Assembly: GCA_046349395.1 (NCBI GenBank)
Contig: JAXMCK010000004.1
Coordinates: 997,521 to 1,061,520, forward strand
Reading direction: 5' to 3'
DNA from: JAXMCK01 sp046349395
GTDB taxonomy: Bacteria; Pseudomonadota; Alphaproteobacteria; Geminicoccales; Geminicoccaceae
DNA: 64,000 nucleotides
The notes beneath the pieces are model-generated. The model saw nothing but the letters and a program-made list of their open reading frames with translations, ran no database searches and had not been told where the DNA came from. Numbering within the stretch: the first letter of the stretch is position 1; the number at the start of each line of letters is the position of its first letter. Made by a program: the position numbers and the translations under genes. This document shows, one piece after another, positions 44,437 through 53,013 of this stretch.

Positions 44437-45123
44437 ATGGTGCAGGAGACCCAGGCCCCGATGCGCCTCTACCACGTCCCGCTCTGCCCCTACTGTCGCA
44501 AGGTCCGTATCGCGCTGCGCGAGAAAGGGCTCGCGGTCGAGCTGGTCGAGGTCGAGCCCTGGCGCGACGATTCGCCGATCATCGAGCTGAACGCGGCGCG
44601 CGAGGTGCCCGTCCTCGAGGACGGCGACGTGCTGGTCTGCGACAGCCAGGCGATCTGCGACTATCTGGAGGAGGCCTACCCGCAGCAGACCCTGCTCGGT
44701 GCCGACCTCATGCAGCGCAACGAGACGCGCCGCCTCGTTGCCTGGTTCGACAGCAAGTTCGCTCGCGAGGTGACCGATCTCCTCTGGCGCGAGAAGGTGG
44801 TGAAGCGCTGGACCAAGCGCGGCTTTCCCCGCTCCGACGGCCTGCGCGAGGCGTCCCAGAACATCCGCTTCCACCTCGCCTACATCGACTTCCTCTGGCA
44901 GGACCGGCGCTGGCTCGCGGGCGACGAGATGACCCTGGCCGACATCGCGGCCGCCGCCCACATCTCCGTCCTCGACTATCTGGGCGACATCCCCTGGAAG
45001 GAAGCGCCCGGCACCCGCGACTGGTACGCCAAGATGAAGTCGCGTCCCTCGCTGCGGCCGATCCTGGCCGAGCGCCTCACCGGCCTGAAGCCTCCAGCGC
45101 ATTACGACGATCCGGACTTCTGA
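44437..45123 (+). CDS. fzlA: GST-like cell-division protein FzlA
   Basis: A protein of 228 residues. The N-terminal thioredoxin fold has LYHVPLCPYCRKVRIALREK with an atypical Cys-Pro-Tyr-Cys site; EVPVLEDGDVLVCDSQAICDYL follows. The C-terminal half contains LAGDEMTLADIAAAAHISVL and the end GLKPPAHYDDPDF, the alphaproteobacterial FzlA tail. In Caulobacter FzlA binds FtsZ and promotes constriction rather than conjugating glutathione. The neighbouring queG supports this identity. Confidence 0.85.
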   Translation: MVQETQAPMRLYHVPLCPYCRKVRIALREKGLAVELVEVEPWRDDSPIIELNAAREVPVLEDGDVLVCDSQAICDYLEEAYPQQTLLGADLMQRNETRRLVAWFDSKFAREVTDLLWREKVVKRWTKRGFPRSDGLREASQNIRFHLAYIDFLWQDRRWLAGDEMTLADIAAAAHISVLDYLGDIPWKEAPGTRDWYAKMKSRPSLRPILAERLTGLKPPAHYDDPDF

Positions 45124-45187
45124 TCCCGCCACGCTGAAGCGCGCCCTCCTGGAGCGCGCCGCCGCCCTCGGCCTCGCCCCCGTCCGC

Positions 45188-46243
45188 GTGACAGCGGCAT
45201 CGCTTCCAAGCGACGCGGGGGAGCGCCTGCGGACCTTCGTCGAGTCCGGCGCCCACGGCACCATGGACTGGCTGGCCCGCGACCCCGAATGTCGCGCGGA
45301 CCCGCGCCGTCTTTGGCCGGAAGCCCGCACCGCCATCGTCTGCGGCCTCAACTACGGCCCACCCGATGATCCTCTGCCGGACCTCGCCCGCACCGATCGC
45401 GGCTACCTCTCCGTCTACGCCCGCAACCGCGACTATCACGACGTCCTGAAGGGCCGACTTAAAGAGCTCGCCCAGCTTTTGGCGTCCCGCTCGCGTGCGG
45501 AGGTCAAGGTCTTCGTCGACACCGCCCCCATCCTGGAGAAGCCGCTGGCCCAGCAGGCGGGGCTTGGCTGGCAGGGCAAGCACACGAACCTCGTCAGCCG
45601 CACTCACGGCTCCTGGCTGTTCCTCGGCGAGATCCTGACCACCGCCGAGCTGCCGCATGACCTGCCGGAGAGCGATCATTGCGGCTCCTGCCGCCGCTGC
45701 CTGGAGGTCTGCCCGACGGCCGCTTTCCCGGTCCCCTATCGCCTCGATGCCCGCCGGTGCATCAGCTACCTGACCATCGAGCACGCCGGCCAGATCCCGC
45801 GCGAGTTCCGCGCCGCCATCGGCAACCGGATCTACGGCTGCGACGACTGCCTCGCCGTCTGCCCCTGGAACCGCTTCGCGCAAGCCGCCGCCGAGGCGAA
45901 GCTGCAGGCCAGGGGCGACCTCGTCCTCCCTGCCCTGGCCAACCTCGCCGCTCTCGACGACCCTGCATTCCGCCTGAGGTTCGCCGGCAGCCCCGTGAAG
46001 CGCATCGGCCGCGACCGCTTCGTCCGCAACGTGCTGGTCGCCATCGGCAACAGCGGCACTCCCGATCTCCTGCCCGTCGCCGAATCGCTGCTCGCCGATG
46101 CCTCGCCCCTCGTCCGCGGCATGGCTGTCTGGGCCTGCGCCCGCCTTGCCGAGCCGGCGCGATTGCGCCACCTCGCCGACAGCCACGGCCCCCCTGAGAC
46201 GGACCCGGGCGTTCTGGACGAGTGGCGGCAGGAGGTCGGGTGA
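45188..46243 (+). CDS. queG: epoxyqueuosine reductase
   Basis: 351 residues from GTG 45188, but homology to the QueG N-terminus seems to extend 18 codons upstream, in frame to a CTG at 45134, so the true start may be CTG. It shows QueG motifs: AIVCGLNYGPP, ARNRDYHDVLKGRL, the HCGSCRRCLEVCPTAAF and YGCDDCLAVCPWNRFA iron-sulfur sites (two 4Fe-4S clusters), and a C-terminal HEAT-like part (PLVRGMAVWACARL). It performs the last step of queuosine synthesis in tRNA using a cobalamin cofactor. The following gene's GTG overlaps its stop. Confidence 0.9.
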   Translation: MTAASLPSDAGERLRTFVESGAHGTMDWLARDPECRADPRRLWPEARTAIVCGLNYGPPDDPLPDLARTDRGYLSVYARNRDYHDVLKGRLKELAQLLASRSRAEVKVFVDTAPILEKPLAQQAGLGWQGKHTNLVSRTHGSWLFLGEILTTAELPHDLPESDHCGSCRRCLEVCPTAAFPVPYRLDARRCISYLTIEHAGQIPREFRAAIGNRIYGCDDCLAVCPWNRFAQAAAEAKLQARGDLVLPALANLAALDDPAFRLRFAGSPVKRIGRDRFVRNVLVAIGNSGTPDLLPVAESLLADASPLVRGMAVWACARLAEPARLRHLADSHGPPETDPGVLDEWRQEVG

Positions 46244-47106
46244 GCGACACACTGTTCTGTTTCGGGCTCGGCTACTCGGCCAGGGTCCTGGCCCGCCGCC
46301 TGAAGGCGAAGGGTTGGACCGTACGCGGTACCACGCGCCGGCCCGAGAAGGCCGCCGCCCTCGCGGCCGAGGGTTTCGAGCCGCACTTGTTCGGCCGCGA
46401 CCGTCCGCTGGACGATCCCGAAGCCGCACTCGCCGGCGTGACCCACGTCCTCCACTCGATCGCTCCCGACGAAGCGGGCGACCCGGTCCTCGACCTGCAC
46501 GGCGACGATCTCCGCGCGCTCCCCGACCTCCGCTGGCTGGGCTGGCTCGGCACCACCGCCGTCTATGGCGACCGCCAGGGCGGATGGGTGGACGAGACGA
46601 CCCTCATCGAGCCCAGCCTCGCCCGCGCCGACCGCCGTGCGCGCGCCGAGGCCGGCTGGCTGGAGAGCGGCCTGCCCGTTCACCTGTTCCGCCTCGCCGG
46701 CATCTACGGCCCCGGCCGCAACCCGTTCGTGAACCTGAGGGACGGCACCGCGCGCCGCATCGTGAAGGCGGGGCAGGTCTTCTCCCGCATCCACGTCGAA
46801 GACATCGCCACGGTCCTGGAGGCTTCGATCGCGAAACCTCGGCCCGGTGCGATCTACAATGTCTGCGACGACGAGCCCTCCCCACCCCAGGACGTCGTCG
46901 CCTACGCCGCCTCGCTCATGGGCGTCGAGCCCCCGCCCGAGCAGCCCTACGAAACCGCCGACCTCTCCCCGATGGCGCGCACCTTCTACAAGGACAACCG
47001 CCGCGTCCGGAACGACCTGATCAAGCGCGAACTCGGCGTGATGCTCGCCTACCCGACCTATCGCGAAGGGCTCTCGGCCCTGCTCCCGGTCGACGGCGGG
47101 ACCTGA
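46240..47106 (+). CDS. SDR-fold NAD(P)-binding oxidoreductase (YeeZ-like)
   Basis: About 288 residues from GTG 46240, with GGAGG before it. The nucleotide-binding motif FCFGLGYSARVLARRLKA is the YeeZ signature. Conserved segments are GWLGTTAVYGDRQGGWVDE and RLAGIYGPGRNPFVNL, of the extended-SDR epimerase fold. Substrate unknown. Start overlaps queG by four bases. Its 3' end overlaps the convergent PaiB gene by 49 bases. Confidence 0.85.
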   Translation: MSDTLFCFGLGYSARVLARRLKAKGWTVRGTTRRPEKAAALAAEGFEPHLFGRDRPLDDPEAALAGVTHVLHSIAPDEAGDPVLDLHGDDLRALPDLRWLGWLGTTAVYGDRQGGWVDETTLIEPSLARADRRARAEAGWLESGLPVHLFRLAGIYGPGRNPFVNLRDGTARRIVKAGQVFSRIHVEDIATVLEASIAKPRPGAIYNVCDDEPSPPQDVVAYAASLMGVEPPPEQPYETADLSPMARTFYKDNRRVRNDLIKRELGVMLAYPTYREGLSALLPVDGGT

Positions 47107-47735
47107 CCCCGCTCGCGCACCATCTCGGCCATGGCGCGGGACGCCTCGTCCCCCTGCGCCGCCAGCCCCTCCGCGACACCCTCGCGGTCGGCCGGCGGGC
47201 GGTTCTGGCTGGCCTTCCACTTGCCTTCGATCCGCGCGATCGGGATCTCGATGCCGACGATCCCTTTCAGCTGTACCGCCACGAACGGGTCCGGCGCGTC
47301 GCTCACCGCCCAGGGCCGCGCCCGCTCCGCCTCTTGCCGGTCGGTCAACTCACCCACCTGCCCGCGCAGCCACTCCGCGTCCTCGATCACCCGCGGCCGG
47401 CCCCAGGCCTGGACGATGGCGTAGTTCCAGGTCGGCACCACCTTCCCGTGCTCGCGCTTGCTCGCATACCAGGAGGGCGTGACGTAGCTGTCGACGGCCT
47501 GGAAGACGATCAGCGCCTCGCGCGCCGGATCGAGCGTCCGCCACTGCGGGTTCGCTCGCGCCACGTGCGCCCGCAGCGTGCCCAGCGGACCCGCCGCCGG
47601 GTCGAGCAGGAACGGGATCGGGTTCGCCTCCAGCCCACCCTCGCCTTGTGTGACCAACAGACCCAGCGGATGCGCCCGAATCAGCGCATGCTGCACCTCG
47701 ATCCGGTCCTCACGGAAATGGGCGGGCTGATACAT
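47058..47735 (-). CDS. FMN-binding negative transcriptional regulator (PaiB family)
   Basis: About 225 residues from ATG 47735, as the upstream frame shows no homology. MYQPAHFREDRIEVQHALIR and HPLGLLVTQGEGGLEANPIP open the split-barrel flavin-binding fold; VPTWNYAIVQAWGRPRVIED and KGIVGIEIPIARIEGKWKAS are conserved PaiB motifs. B. subtilis PaiB is linked to repression of degradative enzyme and sporulation genes; biochemical role in proteobacteria is unclear. No polyamine acetyltransferase PaiA is adjacent. Confidence 0.87.
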   Translation of the reverse strand: MYQPAHFREDRIEVQHALIRAHPLGLLVTQGEGGLEANPIPFLLDPAAGPLGTLRAHVARANPQWRTLDPAREALIVFQAVDSYVTPSWYASKREHGKVVPTWNYAIVQAWGRPRVIEDAEWLRGQVGELTDRQEAERARPWAVSDAPDPFVAVQLKGIVGIEIPIARIEGKWKASQNRPPADREGVAEGLAAQGDEASRAMAEMVRERGQVPPSTGSRAESPSR

Positions 47736-47800
47736 CGACGTTACCTTGGGAACCGCTGCCGCCCTGGCGCATACTTCACCGGCCAGGACAGGAGGAAACC

Positions 47801-48430
47801 ATGTCGCACGACGAGACCGTGATCTTCTACCACGCGGTGCCCTCACGCAGCATGGTCGTCCACTGGCTGCTGGAGGAGTTGGGGGCACCCTACCGGATCG
47901 AGCGCATGCGCCTCGACCAGGGCGACCAGCGCAAGCCCGAGTTCCTCGCCCTGAACCCGATGGGCAAGGTGCCGGTGATCGTCCACCACGGCGTGGTGAT
48001 CACCGAGGTCGCCGCCATCTGCGCCTACCTCGCCGACGCCTTTCCCGATGCCGGCCTCGCCCCGCCGATCGGCGACCCGCAGCGTGGCACCTATCTGCGC
48101 TGGCTCGTCTTCGGCCCCGCGAGCCTGGAGCCCGCCGTCACCGACCGCATGTTCAACCGTCCCCCGGCCGAGCCCCGGGCGCTGGGCTACGGCGACTTCG
48201 ACCGCACGATGGACACCCTGGCCGGTGCCCTCACCCCCGGCCCCTACCTTCTGGGCGAGCGCTTCTCGGCCGCCGACATCGTGGTCGGCGCCAACCTGAT
48301 GTGGGCGTCGATGATGGGGGCCATCCCCGAGCGCCCGGCCTTCGAGGCCTATGCGTCGCGCCTCATCGCCCGTCCCGCCCGCCAGCGCGCCGACGCGGAG
48401 GAGCAGGAGATCGCCGGCGTCGCCGGCTAG
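47801..48430 (+). CDS. glutathione S-transferase family protein
   Basis: A protein of 209 residues. The N-terminal domain is FYHAVPSRSMVVHWLLEELG with Ser in the active-site region, then LNPMGKVPVIVHHGVVITEV (cis-Pro and SNAIL-like region with Glu) and YLADAFPDAGL. C-terminal helices include SAADIVVGANLMWASMMG. Substrate unknown. GGAGG-like purines precede ATG 47801. Confidence 0.87.
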   Translation: MSHDETVIFYHAVPSRSMVVHWLLEELGAPYRIERMRLDQGDQRKPEFLALNPMGKVPVIVHHGVVITEVAAICAYLADAFPDAGLAPPIGDPQRGTYLRWLVFGPASLEPAVTDRMFNRPPAEPRALGYGDFDRTMDTLAGALTPGPYLLGERFSAADIVVGANLMWASMMGAIPERPAFEAYASRLIARPARQRADAEEQEIAGVAG

Positions 48431-48447
48431 GGCGGATCGGGCCCGGC

Positions 48448-49227
48448 TCAGCGGGTGAACTTCTCCGTACCCCGGACCGCGAGCCCGGCCTTCATGACGG
48501 GGTGCAGGGTGAGCCCGCTGGACTCGACCATCCGTCGCGAGGGCGTGTTCGTGGAAGAGACCTGCTCGTAGACGTGCGTGGCGCCGAGCTGCGTGAATGC
48601 CGCCGTTACCGCGCAGGCGTTGATGTAGGTGCCGAGCGCCCGGCCGCGATGTGCCGGGGCGACGGCGACGAGTCCGACCCAGCCGTAGCCCTGGAATCGG
48701 CTCGACGCGTTGTGCGGCAGGTAGGTGAACGCCGTCGCCGCAAGGGTGCCCCGCTCGTCGACGAGCGTGAAGCAGCGCCCCCTCACCGTCTCCCCGGCGA
48801 GCGTCGAGCGCGAGAACGCCGCGATCCCCTGCTCGGCGAGGAAGGCCCGGACGCCTTCCAGCGACTCCGCCGTCGGCTCGACCTGACGAAATCCGGCAGG
48901 GGGCCCGCCGGCCGAGATCCGCGCCGACGGCTCGCGGCAGTCGGCAGCACTACCGGTGAAGGTGTCCCACCAGTCCACGCGAAGGCCCCTGGCCGCCAGG
49001 AACCGTGAGATCTCCTCCGTGCGGTCGGAGGGAATGAACTTGAAGACGAAGCCGCCGTCGGCCTCGACCACGCTGGCACAGTAGTCGAGACCGACCAGGT
49101 CGACGTCGTCCGTGGACACCATCCGGCCCGCACTGCAGAGCCCGGGCGTGGGCCCGATCTCGGCGGCGAGCTCGTCGGCCCGCCGCTGCAGATGCTGCTG
49201 CAGCTCCGTCCCGTAATAGCCCGCCAT
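48448..49227 (-). CDS. GNAT N-acetyltransferase
   Basis: A protein of 259 residues with a GNAT domain in the C-terminal half: GWVGLVAVAPAHRGRALGTY, where HRGRALG is the acetyl-CoA loop (about residues 189-196), followed by HVYEQVSSTNTPSRRMVESS. The N-terminal part (about 1-110) is less conserved and may bind substrate. Function unknown; 15 bases separate it from the MltF-like gene upstream on the same strand. Confidence 0.82.
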   Translation of the reverse strand: MAGYYGTELQQHLQRRADELAAEIGPTPGLCSAGRMVSTDDVDLVGLDYCASVVEADGGFVFKFIPSDRTEEISRFLAARGLRVDWWDTFTGSAADCREPSARISAGGPPAGFRQVEPTAESLEGVRAFLAEQGIAAFSRSTLAGETVRGRCFTLVDERGTLAATAFTYLPHNASSRFQGYGWVGLVAVAPAHRGRALGTYINACAVTAAFTQLGATHVYEQVSSTNTPSRRMVESSGLTLHPVMKAGLAVRGTEKFTR

Positions 49228-49242
49228 GACCGGTCCGGCCCC

Positions 49243-50940
49243 TCAGCGCTGCGCCAGCAGGATGCCGGCCGCCCGGCGCTTGACCTGCTCCTGCTCCATC
49301 AGGCGCTGGTAGACCGTGAAGTATTTCAGGATGTTGGCGACATAGGTCACCGTCTCGCGGCCGACCTCGCGGGACGCCGCGATCTCGACCTGGCCGAACC
49401 AGCGGTTCGGGTCGAGCCCGAGCTTCGCCGCCTTGTCGCGCACCGCCGCCATCTTGGCCGGCCCGGCATTGTAGGCGGCGAACGCCAGCAGCGTGCGGTT
49501 GAAGGCGTCCATCGCCGGGTCGGCGAAGTAGCTGTCGATGAGGTAGCGGAGATATTTCGCACCGGCGTGAATGTTGTTCTCGACCCGGTCGATGCGCGTG
49601 ATCCCGATCGGCGGCGCCTTCGCCGTGTCGGGCAGCAGCTGCATCACGCCGACGGCACCCGCGGCACTGCGCCTACTCTGGTCCAGCTCCGACTCCTGGA
49701 ACGCCTGGGCCGCCAGCAGCAGCGGGTCGATGCCGTAGAGCTGCCCGTAGGTGTCGAAATGCTGCTGCAGGTCGAGGAAGCGCTGCCGGTCGGCGCCGCC
49801 GGCGTTGTTCTTCAGCCGCTCCGGCGAGGCGAGATAGCGCGCCAGCACCACGTTGCCGAAGGTGGTGCCCTGGGCCGTGTCCTTCGCGAAAGCGTCGAGT
49901 TCCGCCTCCAGCTTCGGGCTGCCGGGCCGGAACGCCCAGCCGATCTTGCCGCCCTCGCGCAGCATGAGGTCGGAGCGCACGATGAGACCGGGCAGCACCT
50001 TGGCCCATAGCTTCGCCTTGTTGTCGTCGACGACGAGCAGCGGCAGCTGCCCCGCCGCCAGCATCTCCATCAGGTCCTCGTCCTCCAGCGCGTCGTTGAC
50101 GGCCGTGAGGCGAATCGGCGCCAGCCCTTTCGAGTTCAGCTGCTCGTTCAGCGCTTCGAGGCTGCTCCAGTAGCTGCTGGTCCGCCGCGCCACGACCTCC
50201 TGGCCGGCCAGATCCTCCAATCCGCTCACGGTCGGCGAGCCGGGGCCGGTGACCACGACCTCGTTCACCCCCGTCACCATCGGCACCGTGAAGTCCACGC
50301 TCTTGCGCCGCTCGGGCGTGATCGTGAGGTTGGCCGCGATGATGTCGCCGCGCCCCGCCAGCAAGGCCGGGATCAGCTGGTCGCGCGGCAGCGGGATGAA
50401 GCTCACCTGGATCGGCCGGTTGCCCGTCTTGAACTTCTTGTTGAGCCGCTTCTCCAGCTCGCGCCCATAGTCGAAGGTGATCCCGCCTTGGGCCCCCATG
50501 TCCACGAAGTACTGGGTGCGGCTGGGTGCGACGAGGATGCGGATCGAGCGCCGCTTGATCATCCCGTCGAGGTCGCCCTTGAAGGTGCTGTTCGGCACCT
50601 CCAGGGACGCCACGGTGGACATCACGGGTGCAGCACGCTCCGGAGCGGCCGAGGGCACCGGCGGCATCGCGACAGGGGCCGGAGCCTCCGCCACGACGGC
50701 CGGCGCTGGCGCCGGCGCGGAGGGGGCCGCCGGCTGCACCACGCTGACGAGGTTGGGCTGAGGTGCCGGCTGCGGCGCCTCAGTCGTCCGCAGCTCGGGC
50801 CGCGTGATCGTGAAGAACGCCGCCAGGGCCACGCCCATGCCGGTGAGGACCCAGCGCCCGATCTCGCGCCGCGGCCTCGGCTCCACGATCAGATGCCGGG
50901 CACCGTCCCAGATCGGCTGGGTGCGACTGCCCTCAGACAC
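49243..50940 (-). CDS. MltF-like lytic transglycosylase (SBP_bac_3 + SLT)
   Basis: About 565 residues from GTG 50940; an in-frame ATG at 50997 would add 19 residues and overlap the hydrolase gene. An N-terminal helix (GRWVLTGMGVALAAFFTIT) anchors the protein. A Pro/Ala-rich linker covers about 55-105, then a family 3 solute-binding domain (about 115-360; YGRELEKRLNKKFK, ITPERRKSVDFTVPMVTGV). The C-terminal SLT domain is AAQAFQESELDQSRRSAAGA with catalytic Glu, then VGVMQLLPDTAK. It cleaves peptidoglycan glycan strands in the periplasm. MltF is normally an outer-membrane lipoprotein; here an uncleaved inner-membrane anchor is suggested. Confidence 0.85.
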   Translation of the reverse strand: MSEGSRTQPIWDGARHLIVEPRPRREIGRWVLTGMGVALAAFFTITRPELRTTEAPQPAPQPNLVSVVQPAAPSAPAPAPAVVAEAPAPVAMPPVPSAAPERAAPVMSTVASLEVPNSTFKGDLDGMIKRRSIRILVAPSRTQYFVDMGAQGGITFDYGRELEKRLNKKFKTGNRPIQVSFIPLPRDQLIPALLAGRGDIIAANLTITPERRKSVDFTVPMVTGVNEVVVTGPGSPTVSGLEDLAGQEVVARRTSSYWSSLEALNEQLNSKGLAPIRLTAVNDALEDEDLMEMLAAGQLPLLVVDDNKAKLWAKVLPGLIVRSDLMLREGGKIGWAFRPGSPKLEAELDAFAKDTAQGTTFGNVVLARYLASPERLKNNAGGADRQRFLDLQQHFDTYGQLYGIDPLLLAAQAFQESELDQSRRSAAGAVGVMQLLPDTAKAPPIGITRIDRVENNIHAGAKYLRYLIDSYFADPAMDAFNRTLLAFAAYNAGPAKMAAVRDKAAKLGLDPNRWFGQVEIAASREVGRETVTYVANILKYFTVYQRLMEQEQVKRRAAGILLAQR

Positions 50941-51697
50941 GGACGGCGTCCGTGAGTCGGTCGACGGCTGCACAGACACGGCGCAGATCCTCCTCACGCG
51001 AGAGGCGGTGGTCGCCGTCGGCGATCAGCTCGACCGTGACGGCGGGGCTGCGAAGCTGCGCCGCGAGGCGCAGGGAAAGGGAGTGCGGGACGTCCGGATC
51101 CTGCTCGCCGTGCAGCAGGTGCACGGGGCAGCGTAGGTCGATCGGGCCACCCAGCAGGCGATGGCGGCCCCCGTCCTCGATCAGCCGCCGCGTGATGATC
51201 AGCGGCTCGCCATAGATCGATGGCACCTCGAAGCTGCCTCGCGTGTCGAGCGCGGTCCGCTGTGCGGAGGTCAGGGCCGGCTCGATCAACTCACTCGTGA
51301 AGTCGGGGGCGGCGGCGATGCCGAGCAGGCCCGCGATCCGCCGCTGGCGGGCCAGCGCCACCAGCAGGGCGATCCACCCGCCCATGCTGGAGCCGACGAG
51401 CAGCACCGGTCCGCTCGTCACCCGATCGAGGATCGCCAGCGCGTCGTCGCACCAGTCGCCGATGCACGCGTCCTCGAACCGCCCGGTCGACGCCCCGTGT
51501 CCCCGATAGTCTAAACGGGTCATTGCCTGGCCACGGCGGCGGCAGTGCTCGGAGAGACGGGTCGCCTTCGTCCCGCCCATGTCGGAGCGGAAGCCGCAGA
51601 GGAAGAGGAGCTCCGGGCCGTGTCCCGGCTGCCTCACATAGGCCAGCCGATCGCCCTCGGGCAGGGGCAGAGCACCTGTGATTGTTTGCGTCTCCAT
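50933..51697 (-). CDS. alpha/beta hydrolase
   Basis: A protein of 254 residues. The nucleophile elbow VLLVGSSMGGWIALL (GxSxG) is at about residues 97-111, the preceding oxyanion region is FLCGFRSDMGGTKA, and the C-terminal HGEQDPDVP (acid) and IADGDHRLS (His) complete a triad. Probably a carboxylesterase or peptidase-like enzyme. Its stop overlaps the start of the MltF-like gene. Divergent from the glycosyltransferase gene across 57 bases. Confidence 0.86.
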   Translation of the reverse strand: METQTITGALPLPEGDRLAYVRQPGHGPELLFLCGFRSDMGGTKATRLSEHCRRRGQAMTRLDYRGHGASTGRFEDACIGDWCDDALAILDRVTSGPVLLVGSSMGGWIALLVALARQRRIAGLLGIAAAPDFTSELIEPALTSAQRTALDTRGSFEVPSIYGEPLIITRRLIEDGGRHRLLGGPIDLRCPVHLLHGEQDPDVPHSLSLRLAAQLRSPAVTVELIADGDHRLSREEDLRRVCAAVDRLTDAVRV

Positions 51698-51754
51698 CCG
51701 GAGCGGGTTATGGTTTTTCCTTGAGGAGAATACAAGTTAAACGGATCGCCTAAC

Positions 51755-52918
51755 ATGGCGCTTTCGATTCGCGAGCCCACGCGAAATGTGGTCCAGGTCG
51801 TGCCCGATCTGGACGATGTCGAGGCGCGCAGCGCCGTGCTGCAGGCAGCGGGGCAACTCGCGCGCAGCGGACACCGAAGCGTCGTCGTCACGCGTGAGGC
51901 CGCCCGTCGCCGCGATCTGGTGGCGGGCGGCCTCAGCCTGATGGAATTCCCGAAGCAGCGTGGCTGGCTCGGCGGCGACCGCGAGACCGCGGCCGCCCTG
52001 GCCAATGTGCTGCGCCTGCGAGGCGCCGATCTGGTTCACCTGCACGGCATGGCGCAGCACGCCATGGTTGCCCAGGCGGCCAAGCGCGCCGGCGTGCCGC
52101 TCCTGATCTCGACCCATGGCGAGCCCGCCCCGGGAACGACCCGTCCGACCGCGACGGTGATCGCCAGCTCCGGCTGGCTGGCCCAGCGCTTGTGCGAGCG
52201 GTGGGGCCTCGGCACCAGCGAGGTGAAGATCGTTCCGGTCGGCATCGATCTCGACCAGTTCGATCCCGAGCGCGTCCGCGGCCACCGCGTCGCCAAGGTG
52301 AGCGACGGCTGGGGCCTGCCCATCGGCCCCAAGGTCGTGCTGCTCCCCGGCCCGATCGCCGCGGGCCGCGGCCATGTCGAGCTTCTGGAGGCGCTGGGTC
52401 GCCTGCCGCGGCGCGACTTCACCATCCTCTTCGCCGGCGGCGAGGTGGACGACGATTCCTGCCTGCGCTCCATCCTCCGGGTCGCCCGCGCCACAGGCCT
52501 CGCCGACCTGATCCGCTTCGGCGGCAGCGTCGCCGACCGGCCGGCCATGTTCATGGTGGCCGACCTCGTCGTCCTGCCACGTGACACGCCGGACCCCACG
52601 GGCCGCCTCTCGCTGGAGGCGCAGGCCATGGGCCGCCCGGTGATCGTCGCTGATGCCGGTGCCCTGGCCGAGACCGTGATGCCGGCCGCCACCGGCTGGC
52701 TGGTGCCGCCGGGCGAGGTCGGCGAACTGTCCTGGGCGCTCGATCTGGCGCTGGGCCTGTCGGACGAGGTGCGTTTCCGCCTCGCGGCAAGGGCGCGCGA
52801 GTTCGTCGCCGGGGAGTTCGGGGCCGCGATCGCCGGCAGCCGGCTCCTCGCTCTCTATGCCCGGCTGATGGGTGACCACAGCGCGCCAGAGGACCCGAGG
52901 CTGCTCGCTGCCGAATAG
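51755..52918 (+). CDS. glycosyltransferase family 4 protein
   Basis: A protein of 387 residues with GT-B fold. The N-terminal domain includes LVHLHGMAQHAMVAQAAKRA and VKIVPVGIDLDQFDPERV. The C-terminal nucleotide-sugar domain is VVLLPGPIAAGRGHVELLEA and TGRLSLEAQAMGRPVIVADA; the first Glu of the E-x7-E motif is replaced. Probably adds hexoses to cell-surface glycan or lipid; the acceptor is unknown. Confidence 0.87.
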   Translation: MALSIREPTRNVVQVVPDLDDVEARSAVLQAAGQLARSGHRSVVVTREAARRRDLVAGGLSLMEFPKQRGWLGGDRETAAALANVLRLRGADLVHLHGMAQHAMVAQAAKRAGVPLLISTHGEPAPGTTRPTATVIASSGWLAQRLCERWGLGTSEVKIVPVGIDLDQFDPERVRGHRVAKVSDGWGLPIGPKVVLLPGPIAAGRGHVELLEALGRLPRRDFTILFAGGEVDDDSCLRSILRVARATGLADLIRFGGSVADRPAMFMVADLVVLPRDTPDPTGRLSLEAQAMGRPVIVADAGALAETVMPAATGWLVPPGEVGELSWALDLALGLSDEVRFRLAARAREFVAGEFGAAIAGSRLLALYARLMGDHSAPEDPRLLAAE

Positions 52919-53013
52919 CCCGGCTTGACACACGGGCCTGTGCATAAGAGGTTTCGCGCCCGTTCGCGCCCCGGGTTGCGGACGGCATACCGCAACTGTC
53001 GAACATTCGGGCC

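Noticed and set aside
52925..52960. Consensus promoter for thrS
   Set aside because: TTGACA is clear but no TATAAT-like element occurs at 16-18 bases, so only the -35-like sequence can be stated.
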